Assembly (NCBI GenBank): GCA_018402565.1
Contig: JAGYIQ010000004.1
Location: 637,019-701,018, forward strand
Source of the DNA: Pirellulaceae bacterium
GTDB taxonomy: Bacteria > Planctomycetota > Planctomycetia > Pirellulales > Pirellulaceae
Length of the DNA: 64,000 nucleotides
Reading direction: 5' to 3'
In this document: positions 8,459 to 16,741 of the stretch, one piece after another
How the letters are laid out: each line of letters starts with the position of its first letter
Numbering within the stretch: position 1 is the stretch's first letter
Translations under genes and position numbers: made by a program
The notes under the pieces: model-generated
The model's database searches: none
What the model was told of the DNA's origin: nothing
The model's input: only the letters and a program-made list of their open reading frames with translations

Positions 8459-9712
8459 AGTCGCAACGAGCGGTCGTGATTGGCGGAGGCGTCGTCGGGG
8501 CCTTTTGTGCTTGGTACCTGCGGCAAGCGGGGCACGAAGTGACCGTGGTCGAAGCCAAGCAATTCGGCTGCGGCTGCTCAGCATGCCAACTGCGGTTACG
8601 TCTGCCCGAGCCATGTCCTGCCGTTGACCGCTCCTGGGGTGATCGGCAAGACACTCAAAGCGATGCTCCGGCCCAACTCGCCGTTTTCCATCCGTCCTCG
8701 GCTATCGCCCCATCTGTGGCGTTGGCTGGCCAACTTCGCGCTCCGCTGCAATCGATCCAGCATGTTGGAGGCCGCACCGACCATCCATCAGCTGCTCCAG
8801 TCGTCGTTGCAGTTGTACGAGCAGGTGTTGGCCGCGGAGCAGATGGACGTGCAATGGGAGCGACGCGGGTTGCTGTTTGTCTACCAGGACAAGCACCACT
8901 TCGAGGCCTACCACGAGGTCGATCAACTCTTGAGTCAGCAGTTCGGGGTGCCGGCCGTTGCTTACGCCGGCGAGGCGGTTCGCGAGTTGGAGCCCGCCTT
9001 GAAGCCGGGCTTGGCCGGAGGCTGGCATTATCCCGGCGACTGTCATCTGCGGCCGGATCGGCTGATGCAACAATTACGCCAGCGATTGGAACAGCGCGGC
9101 GTGACGATCGTGGAGCAGGCACCGATGACCGACTTCCTGCGATCAGGGTCACAGGTCGTCGGGGTCAAAACCGCCGCCTGCGAGATCCCAGGCGATTGTT
9201 TTGTGGTGGCCACGGGCGCTTGGACACCGTTGCTGAGTGAGGCGTTGGGCGTGCGAGTTCCGATCGAAGCGGGCAAAGGCTACTCGATCACCACGACCCG
9301 CCCGCCGATTGTGCCGCAGATCCCGCTGATCCTGGAGGAACACTCGGTGGCCATCACACCGTTTCATGACGGCTACCGGATCGGCTCGACGATGGAGTTT
9401 GCCGGCCTCGACGAACGCTTGAATCCTCAGCGTTTGGAGCTACTCCGCAGCGGGGCTCGGCATTATTTGGCCGAACCCTACACCGACCAGGTACAAGAAG
9501 AGTGGTATGGATGGCGGCCGATGACCTGGGACGGCAAGCCGGTGGTCGATCGCGCACCCGCGGCAGGCAATGTTTGGATCGCCGCTGGACACAATATGCT
9601 GGGGTTGTCCATGGCACCGGCGACCGGCAAGTTGGTCGCCGAGTTGATCGACGGGGAAGTTCCCCACATCAACCCGCATCCGCTGAGTCTCCGCCGCTTG
9701 CAGTGGGCTTGA
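8455..9712 (+). pseudogene. FAD-dependent D-hydroxyproline/D-amino-acid dehydrogenase, frameshifted
   Basis: The start overlaps the epimerase stop by four bases. The first frame encodes the FAD-binding beta-alpha-beta unit (VIGGGVVGAFCAWYLRQAGHEV, residues 7-28 with the GxGxxG core) and runs to FGCGCS; from about 8581 the family sequence continues one base later as HANCGYVCPSHVLPLTAPG and on to 9712. Removing one base near 8580 (CTCAGCATG read as CTCGCATG) restores a continuous ~419-residue protein, the normal length for the D-amino-acid dehydrogenase/DadA-like family. The C-terminal half ends with the usual WYGWRPMTWDGKPVVD and AAGHNMLGLSMAPATGKL FAD-contact segments. Either a sequencing error or a real loss of the third pathway step; the reading frame downstream is otherwise clean, which favours error or a very recent mutation. 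Confidence 0.8.
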
Positions 9713-9769
9713 TGGCAGTGGGCTTGATGGCAGTGGGCTGAGTCGAGCTAAGGAGAGCTGAGGAGAGCC
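9702..9769 (+). repeat. 16-bp tandem repeat and a small duplicated GGAGAGC motif
   Basis: CAGTGGGCTTGATGG occurs back to back in 9702-9740 (third copy altered), starting within the last codons of the dehydrogenase; AGCTAAGGAGAGCTGAGGAG follows. It separates the operon from the phosphatase gene and supplies that gene's GGAGAG ribosome-binding site. Confidence 0.6.
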
Positions 9770-9776
9770 TTGAGTC

Positions 9777-10193
9777 ATGATTCGAGCGGTGCCGACTGAA
9801 AATCTGTTTATCGGGCACGCCTTGGATGCCAGGGATTGGGCGGCCTTGCACGCCAGCGGGATCCGCGCGGTGATCGACGTAGCGATCAATGAAGCCCCGG
9901 CGGTGTTGCCGCGGGAGCTGATCTACGTGCGAGTGCCCTTGTACGATGGCGGGGGGAATGCTGCGGAGTCGCTGCGGTTGGTTGTCGACACCACCGAGCG
10001 TTTGGTGCGGGCGGGGACTCGGACCTTGGTGGCTTGCAGCGCCGGCATGAGCCGCGCGCCCTCGATCGCCGCTGCCACCTGGGCCCGGCTCAGTGGCCTG
10101 GAGCCTGACACTTGTTTACAACGCGTCATCGCCGGGGGCCCAAACGACATCTCGCCGCTGTTCTGGGCCGACCTCAAGGCCGCCTTGCAATGA
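9777..10193 (+). CDS. small dual-specificity phosphatase-like protein
   Basis: 138 residues. The cysteine-phosphatase loop Cys-x5-Arg is visible as CSAGMSR (Cys87, Arg93), followed by the serine and helix APSIAAA typical of dual-specificity phosphatases; Asp57 in PLYDGGG sits where the general acid is expected. There is no signal peptide, so it should be cytoplasmic. GGAGAG lies about 11 bases before the ATG. It is co-directional with the hydroxyproline genes but separated by a repeat spacer, so co-transcription is possible though nothing links the functions. Substrates could be phosphoprotein, RNA or nucleotide; the sequence does not decide. Confidence 0.75.
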   Translation: MIRAVPTENLFIGHALDARDWAALHASGIRAVIDVAINEAPAVLPRELIYVRVPLYDGGGNAAESLRLVVDTTERLVRAGTRTLVACSAGMSRAPSIAAATWARLSGLEPDTCLQRVIAGGPNDISPLFWADLKAALQ

Positions 10194-10619
10194 TCGGGCC
10201 ACAAAAGGCGATTTGATTTTCCGTAGTGGAATGGGCGGGTAGAAGGGCGGAGGGCTTAGGGCGAAGGGTTGGGGTGTTTGAGGGCGACGTTTATGAAGGC
10301 CTGAGCCACGGATGGACACGAATGAACACGGATGGATCAGGGGCGACGGTGATTGGATTTAAAGACAAGATGAACACCGATGCCACTGCGCGGCGGGAAC
10401 ACTGCCGTCTACAGGGGTGATAGACGGCTCCAGCATGCTTCGTAGCTAATCGAATCCAGCCCGGATGGAAAAGAAGGATCAATGCCCCTTGGCCACATCG
10501 CCACATTCGGCCTCAGCGACAAACACGTCCCACTCCAGCGACTGGTTCCAACCGTTTGCATATACGACAGCCAATTCTAGCTTCAAAGTATGCGGAGGGC
10601 TGCTAGTCTACGGCTGACA
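10194..10619. repeat. outer inverted-repeat arm A (10295-10413) and first D-type copy
   Basis: No gene is visible. Bases 10295-10413 (from gcctgagccacggatggaca to gggaacactgccgtc) are the near-exact reverse complement of 15083-15201, forming the outermost pair of arms of the island. A G-rich stretch at 10226-10280 mirrors the ctacgccc-type stretch after 15220. Bases 10471-10525 carry one copy of a second dispersed unit (aagaagg...tgccccttggccacat) that recurs at 11484-11620 and inverted at 13905-14140. Confidence 0.8.
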
Positions 10620-11378
10620 CTATTCCTCTGTCCCCACTCCTCTGTCCTCATTCCTCTGCCCTCATTCCTCTGTCCCTCGTTCCTCTGCCCCCATTCCTCT
10701 GTCCCTCATTCCTCTGTCCTCATTCCCCTGTCCCCATTCCCCTGTCCCCATTCCCCTGTCCCCATTCCCCTGTCCCCATTCCTCTGTCCCCATTCCTCTG
10801 TCCCCATTCCTCTGTCCCCATTCCTCTGTCCTCATTCCTCTGTCCCTCATTCCTCTGTCCCTCATTCCTCTGTCCCCATTCCTCTGTCCTCATTCCTCTG
10901 TCCTCATTCCTCTGTCCCCATTCCTCTGTCCCCATTCCTCTGTCCCCATTCCTCTGTCCCTCATTCCTCTGTCCCCATTCCTCTGTCCCTATTCCTCTGT
11001 CCCTATTCCTCTGTCCCCCATTCCTCTGTCCCCATTCCTCTGTCCCCATTCCTCTGTCCCCATTCCTCTGTCCCCATTCCTCTGTCCCTCATTCCCCTGT
11101 CCCCATTCCTCTGTCCCTATTCCTCTGTCCCCATTCCTCTGTCCCTATTCCTCTGTCCCCATTCCTCTGTCCCCATTCCTCTGTCCCTCATTCCTCTGTC
11201 CCTCATTCCTGTGCCCCGATTCCTTTGTCCCTCATTCCTCTGCCCCTCATTCCTCTGTCCCCATTCCTCTGTCCCCATTCCTCTGTCCCCATTCCTCTGT
11301 CCCCATTCCCCTGTCCTCATTCCCCTGTCCTCATTCCCCTGTCCTCATTCGTCTGCCCCCATTCCTCTGTCCCTATCT
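10620..11378 (+). repeat. low-complexity array of 14-15 bp units (arm C)
   Basis: About fifty imperfect copies of CCCCATTCCTCTGT (14 bp) or CCCTCATTCCTCTGT (15 bp) follow one another without spacers. The same array occurs in reverse orientation at 14231-14611. Because 14 is not a multiple of three, all frames stay open for long stretches; the resulting long reading frames (for example 10590-11456 on the plus strand) are compositional artefacts rather than genes. Confidence 0.92.
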
Positions 11379-12039
11379 CACCTCCAACCAGCAGCGGGCT
11401 GCTGGTCGACATCCCCGCCCACCATCTCGGGCTTGTCCCGGTGGAGGTATGACTGACCAGCTACCGCCATCTCCCCAATAATCAGAAAGAAGGACCGTTG
11501 CCCCTTGGTCACATCGGCACCGTCGGCTTCACGCCGGCGGGGCGATGACTGACCGGCTACCGTCTCCACTCAAATAATCAAAAAGAAGGCCCGTCGCCCC
11601 TTGGTCACACCGGCCCATGGGAATCGACCGAAAACGTTTCAAAACTCCGCCCGCGGATCCGCACGCTTGCACATGCGATAACCGTCTCTCGCTTCAAACC
11701 AGCAGAGGGCTGCTGGTCTACAGAGGGCTACTGATCTGGCCCACTGCCGAAGTGCGGGGCACCCTAGTAGTAGGCACTCTCCGAGTGCCATCCGCCAAAA
11801 CGTCGCCCCATAACAAACCTCGGTAACGAATCTGACCGCCTCGTAGCGGGACGCTGATGACTAGCGTTTCCAGACTTCCAACATTTGGCGGACGGCACTC
11901 GGAGAGTGCCTGCTACCTTCGGCCCACCTCGCTTCGTCATTATTCCGGTTGGTTAGATGGGGATGTTATCGGAAGCACGACGGACGTTCAAGTTGAGTGC
12001 AACCGGGTCCTGGATGCTTGTTGTAGGAAAGCTTGTTGA
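11379..12039. repeat. D-type dispersed units and an inverted pair; no gene seen
   Basis: Two copies of the D unit lie at 11484-11545 and 11577-11620 (aaagaaggaccgttgcccct and variants). Palindromic CCAGCAG-GGCTGCTGG pieces occur at 11387-11405 and 11699-11716. Bases 11769-11801 (agtaggcactctccgagtgc onward to gccaaa) return inverted at 11884-11917 (tttggcggacggcactcgga onward), making a ~150-bp palindromic element resembling a MITE. Confidence 0.7.
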
Positions 12040-12114
12040 AAGCTGGGAGGCTGGACAGGAACCTACCACGCGCAAAACACTCAAGAATTCTCGAACCTGA
12101 AGTACGAGGATTAC

Positions 12115-12795
12115 TTGTTCTCATATGAGTCTAAACAACCGCATGATCCCGTCGATTTATGGTTGACCCGGGCCAAGTTAGGGGCCTTTGGCATCGCGGG
12201 GGTCTCGCTTGGCGGAGCCGGAATCACTTACGGAGTCAGCACTTATGGTTGGTATGGTCTTGGTGCGATCGTTCTGAAAGAAGCTGGGGATGCCGCGAAA
12301 GACGCGGCACTCGAGGGCACGGTAGGCTTCTCGCCACCAACTGGCATCAGGGGAGGGTTAAAGAGTGTTCGTGATTTCATTAAGAGATTGTCTCCATCAG
12401 AGCGAACTCTGTTAGAGAAGCGGCGAATGGCCCGGCTCAGGCGCGGGGCCGTGTCTTGGGGGCCAAGTGAGTGTAAGAAGAGTCAAAAAGGATTTCGTGT
12501 GATGTCGCAAGCGGAGATTGATGATGTTCAAACAAACGGTTGGAGACCGGGCCCTAGTACAATGAAAGATAAACACTTCTTAGACAACCATGACGATGCA
12601 AAACGGTGGGCAGATGAAGTTGCGCCAGACCTTGGGTTTCCGGCCGATGGTATTGCTGAAGTGGACATTCCTGCGACAATTCTGCAAGACGTGGGACGAA
12701 CTCGCAATGTCGATGGAATTGGCAATGGAAAAGTAGTATGGGGACGACAATTGTCGTGTTTACCCAAACCGATCACGATCCATCCTCCGAAGTGA
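12115..12795 (+). CDS. orphan polymorphic-toxin C-terminal region, ART-like toxin domain (predicted)
   Basis: 226 residues from a TTG at 12115, with GAGGA four bases before it; the same frame is open back to 12040 and reads like the tip of a longer Rhs-type protein (WTGTYHAQNTQEFSNL), so the original start was probably further upstream in a fused protein. Residues ~20-75 are glycine/alanine-rich and hydrophobic, like the linker or translocation segments of such tips. The final ~100 residues (RVMSQAEIDDVQTNGW, KHFLDNHDDAKRWADE, VDIPATIL, NVDGIGNGKVVWGR) resemble, from memory of the pattern, ADP-ribosyltransferase-like toxin domains; this is an inference. The next gene starts inside its stop codon, as for toxin/immunity pairs. 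Base composition is less G/C-biased than in flanking genes, suggesting acquisition. Confidence 0.6.
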   Translation: MFSYESKQPHDPVDLWLTRAKLGAFGIAGVSLGGAGITYGVSTYGWYGLGAIVLKEAGDAAKDAALEGTVGFSPPTGIRGGLKSVRDFIKRLSPSERTLLEKRRMARLRRGAVSWGPSECKKSQKGFRVMSQAEIDDVQTNGWRPGPSTMKDKHFLDNHDDAKRWADEVAPDLGFPADGIAEVDIPATILQDVGRTRNVDGIGNGKVVWGRQLSCLPKPITIHPPK

Positions 12796-13190
12796 TGAAA
12801 GATATCCCAACTATGAACATAACTGAATCGAGTGCGGTGCTCGCAACACTGAATTGGGTTGGATTCGATGGCTTCATCGCACCCTGGCTCAAGTATAACC
12901 CAACACTACAAGTTGCCGAGATTCCTGCACTCAATATGAAAGATGCTTGTTGGGACATTGTCGTACGCCAAATTAAGTCCTTAACACCGGACGAATTGCA
13001 AGCAGAGGTTGTATTTCAGTTTGCATCTAGAAGAGCCCCACACGACTTGCTTCAAGTTGGTTTAGAGTTCTATTTATGCGAAGGACCCGGAAAAGCAGTT
13101 TGGCGCGGCGTCATCAAAAACCGATGGCTTGCTCCTCGCGACCCAAATTACTGGTGGGGTGCGCCGTATAGTTTTGAAGACGTAGGTTAA
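12795..13190 (+). CDS. probable immunity protein paired with the toxin tip
   Basis: 131 residues from the ATG at 12795, which overlaps the toxin's TGA (TGATG), a layout that couples translation. An in-frame start at 12738 would add 19 residues and overlap the toxin coding end; it has a GGAAAAG before it and cannot be excluded. I recognise no domain. The protein has no signal peptide or membrane segment, is rich in aromatic residues (NPTLQVAEIPALNMKDACW, PRDPNYWWGAPYSFEDVG) and is predicted cytoplasmic. Its role is inferred only from its place directly behind a polymorphic-toxin tip and from its size, which is normal for immunity proteins. Confidence 0.55.
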   Translation: MKDIPTMNITESSAVLATLNWVGFDGFIAPWLKYNPTLQVAEIPALNMKDACWDIVVRQIKSLTPDELQAEVVFQFASRRAPHDLLQVGLEFYLCEGPGKAVWRGVIKNRWLAPRDPNYWWGAPYSFEDVG

Positions 13191-13227
13191 GTTTCGGGTT
13201 CTGTGGTGTGTTTCTTCTGCTCAATAC

Positions 13228-13728
13228 TTGCAACATGTTGCGACCGTGACCTGCTACGTTCTGCAGGGTACTCGGAACTCGTTGACGTTCTCAGATGCCG
13301 GAGTCCAAACGATCAACTCGTTTGATGGTGCCGGACGACCGCTGGAGATCCCCTCGCCCTCCGGTCGTAAGCAGAACCTGACCTACAACTTTCTGGGCAA
13401 TGTCACCCAAGTCCAGTTCAAGAACTCGGGCGGGACCGTGACGGAAACCCAGAAGATGACCTACGATGCCTACGGGCGCGAGACCGGGACCTCCAGTTCC
13501 CAATACGCAGCCTCAACCGGGAAAACCTACAACGACCGCGAGCAATTGGCCACCGAAGCGACCACTTACTCGGGGCAAACCTACACGGTCACCTACCATT
13601 ACGACGCCCAAGGCCGACCGCCGAAACTGACGTATCCATCGGGTCCCTGTAGGGTGTCGTGGAGCGAGTTGTGGAAGCAAGCGGGGGTGGTCGTTATTGC
13701 AAGTCGTGGAATCGAGCCGGAATGTTGA
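13228..13728 (+). pseudogene. Rhs/YD-repeat core fragment
   Basis: Residues ~15-140 of this frame are plain YD/RHS repeats: NSFDGAGRPLEIPSPSG, YNFLGNVTQVQF, KMTYDAYGRETGT, YHYDAQGRP. Rhs proteins are normally well over 1000 residues, and here neither the N-terminal part nor the hyperconserved core end precedes a toxin tip; similarity stops at about 13647 (TYPSG) and unrelated sequence follows. It is a fragment on the same strand as, and downstream of, the toxin/immunity pair, as found in arrays of displaced Rhs tips. Confidence 0.7.
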
Positions 13729-14230
13729 ATACAATTCTACAACTCGCGCAACGCACCAATTCCAGAGAAAGGACTGGCATTTGCTGAAAAAGGTCAAGTG
13801 GGAAGGTGCCCAAGTGGAAGATCGCAGCTGTGACTATGGCGGGATGCTGATCGGCATGGATCGAGCGTTTAGCTGGTCAGTCATCGCCCCATCGGCACGC
13901 GGCCGATGGTGGGCGATGTGGCCAAGGGGCAAAGAGCCTTCTTTTTGATTATTTGGGGGGGCTGGTAGCCGGCCAGTCATCGCCCCATCGGCACGAGGCC
14001 GAAGGTGGGCCGTGTGGCCAAGGGGTGGAGTTCCTTCTTTTTGATTTTTTTGAGGGGCGGTCTCGCTGCCAAACTTTCGGTCCCACGGGTGAACCCGCGG
14101 GGGCCGTGTGGCCAAGGGGCGACGAGCCTTCTTTTTGATTGTTTTTGGGGTTGGGTAGCCGTCAGTTGCCGCTCCGCCGGGCGGAGCCACGACGGAAGCG
14201 GGGGCGGGCCAGTTGCACTCTGGTGGCTAG
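13729..14230. repeat. inverted D-type units (arm D')
   Basis: At least three copies of the D unit in reverse orientation lie at about 13870-13950, 13970-14045 and 14095-14145 (gtggccaaggggc...agccttctttttgatt). They mirror the copies at 10471-10525 and 11484-11620. No gene is supported; short reading frames here follow the repeat. Confidence 0.75.
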
Positions 14231-14611
14231 GAGGTGGGATAGGGACAGAGGAATGGGGGACAGAGGAATGAGGGACAGAGGAATGGGGGACAGAGGGATG
14301 AGGGACAGAGGAATGAGGGACAGAGGAATAGGGACAGAGGAATGAGGGACAGAGGAATGGGGACAGAGGAATGGGGACAGAGGAATGAGGACAGAGGAAT
14401 GAGGGACAGAGGAATGGGGGACAGAGGAATAGGGACAGAGGAATAGGGACAGAGGAATGAGGGACAGAGGAATGGGGGACAGAGGAATGAGGGACAGAGG
14501 AATGGGGACAGAGGAATGGGGACAGAGGAATGGGGACAGAGGAATAGGGACAGAGGAATAGGGACAGAGGAATGAGGGACAGAGGAATGAGGGACAGAGG
14601 AATGAGGACAG
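14231..14611 (-). repeat. inverted copy of the 14-15 bp array (arm C')
   Basis: About 26 copies of GGGGACAGAGGAAT / GAGGGACAGAGGAAT, the reverse complement of the units at 10620-11378. Half the length of the first array. Confidence 0.92.
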
Positions 14612-15082
14612 GCTGTAGACCAGCAGCCCTACGCTGGTTCGTGATTGAGAGCCGAGGTTAGTTCGTGTTGGCTCGGAGATTGTGTTGGTCGAGTGGTATG
14701 TTATCGGTTTCTCGACGGGTGATGCGTTGCCATAAGAGTTGGGCTCGAAAGGGTTTGAACGTCTGCATACCCCGGAACTTGTTCATGGTATCGCGCACGC
14801 CGCCGGCGGTGCGGGTGAACGTCGCTGCGGAGTCTTGTGTGTCGGTCACGTCGAGCCTGGTGCCGCGCACGCCTCTGGCGTTGCGGTTAAACACCGCCGC
14901 CAAGTCCTACCTGAAGGGACCCACGCACGCCGCCGGCGGTGCGGGTGAACGTCGCTGCGGAGTCTTGTGTGTCGGTCACGTCGAGCCTGGTGCCGCGCAC
15001 GCCTCTGGCGTTGCGGTTAAACACCGCCGCCACGTCCTGTCTGAAACTTGCAGCCCTCAGCTGAAAAAGGCCATCACGCTTG
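14612..15082. repeat. 112-bp direct duplication in a non-genic stretch
   Basis: Bases 14794-14905 and 14924-15035 are practically identical (period 130). The reverse strand shows short open frames through both copies (phrases such as FNRNARGVRGTRLDVTDTQD) but without a convincing start or a recognisable domain. I cannot assign a function; it may be a remnant of a repeated planctomycete element. Confidence 0.65.
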
Positions 15083-15388
15083 GAGACGGCAGTGTTCCCG
15101 CCGCGCAGCGGCATCGGTGTTCATCTTGTCTTTAAATCCAATCACCGTCGCCCCTCATCCATCCGTGTTCATTCGTGTCCATCCGTGGCTCAGGCCTTGA
15201 TAACCTTAGCGCTCAAACGCTCTACGCCCTTCGCACGACGCTCTTCGCCCTTACGCGCCACGCCCCAACCCTACGCCCTACGCCCTACGCTCTACGCCCT
15301 TCGCCCTTCGCTCTACGCTCTACGCCCTACGCCCTACGCTCTACGCCCTAAGCCCTAAGCCCTCGGCTAGGGAAAAGTCAACCAGCCC
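15083..15388. repeat. outer inverted-repeat arm A' and CTACGCC low-complexity tract
   Basis: Bases 15083-15201 are the reverse-complement partner of 10295-10413 with only a few substitutions. Bases 15220-15365 then consist of 7-bp-based variants of CTACGCC/CTTCGCC/CTCTACG. The tract ends just before the stop of the synthase gene on the reverse strand. Confidence 0.85.
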
Positions 15389-16741
15389 TTAGGCCGCGAA
15401 ACTGGCGTCGCCGACCAGGACCGCGCTGGCTTGGCCCTGCGGCGTGATGCTCAGGCTGACGAAACAGCGACCGGGTGCGATGTCTTGTGTGGTCACAACG
15501 TTGATTGGGCACGCCGGGTCAGGTTGTTCGCAGTTGATGGTGCGGAACAGGGTCCCGTGCTGCATCGATAGCAGCGAGGCGATGGCTTCGACCATGCCGC
15601 CGCCGGCCCCCAAGTTGCCGATGTAGCTCTTGGCCGCCACCACGGGGACCTCGCGACCCAGGACCGCGGCGATCGCCTCCGCCTCTTGTTGGTCGCAACT
15701 CGTAGTGCCCAATCCATGGGCGTTGACGTGGCCGATGTCGGCCGGCTGCAAACCCGATTGCTGCAACAGCGATTTCAGCACGATCTCGAAGGCCCGGCGG
15801 TAGTTCGGGACGCCGCGGGAGTCCGCCACCGCGGCACTGGCGCCCGCCAGAATGGTGCCCAAGATGGGAGCACCGCGGCGCGACGCGTGCTCGCGCGTCT
15901 CCAGGATCATGGCCCCAGCGCCCTCGGCCAACACCATGCCACTGCGGTGGCTATCGAACGGCCGGCAGGCCCGCCCCGAGACACTCGGGTTGGCCGCATC
16001 GACCTCGCCGACGGCGATCTGCTCTTGCAAGGCCAAGTGCACGCTCCGCGAGGTATGAATCCGCGAACCGGTGCCGCCGACGATCATCACATCGGCGCTG
16101 CCGCGAGCCAAGGTACAGAGGGCCTCGGAAATCGCCATGTTGCTGCTGGCCTCGCGCACGGTCAGCGAATTGTTGGGGCCGTGCAAGTCGTGGTAAATCG
16201 CCACATGGCAGGCCGGCATGTTCGGCAGGTACTTAAGCAACCAGAGCGGGTCGACCTTGGGCAAGCCCTTCTCCGGCCAGAGGTTGAAGTCAAAGTTGCC
16301 GTCGGCATCCAAGCAGGCCTTGACCCCATCCACAAACTCGTCGGGGATGCTCAAGATGTGATCGCAACCGAACAGGACGCCGATGCGATCCCGCCGCACG
16401 TCGGGGTCGGTCGGAGCGGTGCTGAGTTGGGCGTGATTGATGGCCAATTGGGCGGCGGCGACCCCCATTTGGATGTCGCGGCACATCAACTTGAGGCCCT
16501 TCTTGACCGTCCGCTGGAGCGTTTTCTCCAATTCGCCGAAGTTCGCTATATCGCCGGTAAACTCGCGGGCCTGGCCAGCCACCTTTGTCGGCAGGTGCTC
16601 GTAGGGCGACCCCAGGGCCGTGATCCCGCTCCGTCCCGACTGCAGGGCCTGCCACACCGAGTCGGCGGAATTGCCCAGCGGCGAGATGACCCCGTATCCA
16701 GTCACCACCACCTTCGGCGTTTCGTCACTCATGTTTGTCAT
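15389..16741 (-). CDS. beta-ketoacyl-ACP synthase-like protein with altered active site
   Basis: 450 residues with the thiolase fold of FabF-type synthases: VVVTGYGVISPLGNS at the N-terminus, VNAHGLGTTSCDQQEA with His342, and KSYIGNLGAGGGMVEA near residue 371. The nucleophile motif, normally TACxxG, reads REASSNM with Ser199 in place of the cysteine, and the second active-site histidine of KSxxGH is Asn376. One histidine and the lysine remain. The protein therefore cannot act as a standard condensing enzyme; a chain-length-factor-like partner, a decarboxylase-type or a structural role are alternatives. A second ATG at 16732 is possible; the first has AAGGA four bases upstream. The gene stands alone between the repeat island and the respiratory cluster. 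Confidence 0.8.
   Translation of the reverse strand: MTNMSDETPKVVVTGYGVISPLGNSADSVWQALQSGRSGITALGSPYEHLPTKVAGQAREFTGDIANFGELEKTLQRTVKKGLKLMCRDIQMGVAAAQLAINHAQLSTAPTDPDVRRDRIGVLFGCDHILSIPDEFVDGVKACLDADGNFDFNLWPEKGLPKVDPLWLLKYLPNMPACHVAIYHDLHGPNNSLTVREASSNMAISEALCTLARGSADVMIVGGTGSRIHTSRSVHLALQEQIAVGEVDAANPSVSGRACRPFDSHRSGMVLAEGAGAMILETREHASRRGAPILGTILAGASAAVADSRGVPNYRRAFEIVLKSLLQQSGLQPADIGHVNAHGLGTTSCDQQEAEAIAAVLGREVPVVAAKSYIGNLGAGGGMVEAIASLLSMQHGTLFRTINCEQPDPACPINVVTTQDIAPGRCFVSLSITPQGQASAVLVGDASFAA

Noticed and set aside
10620..11378. CRISPR-like periodicity
   Set aside because: Units of 14-15 bases without spacers are a simple tandem array.
10590..11456. 288-codon protein of repeated Ser-Val-Pro-Ile-Pro-Leu
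   Set aside because: It is the translation of a 14-bp low-complexity array, open in several frames on both strands.
12738..12794. longer form of the immunity candidate
   Set aside because: Would overlap the toxin by 57 bases; the TGATG overlap at 12795 is the more usual coupling. Not excluded.
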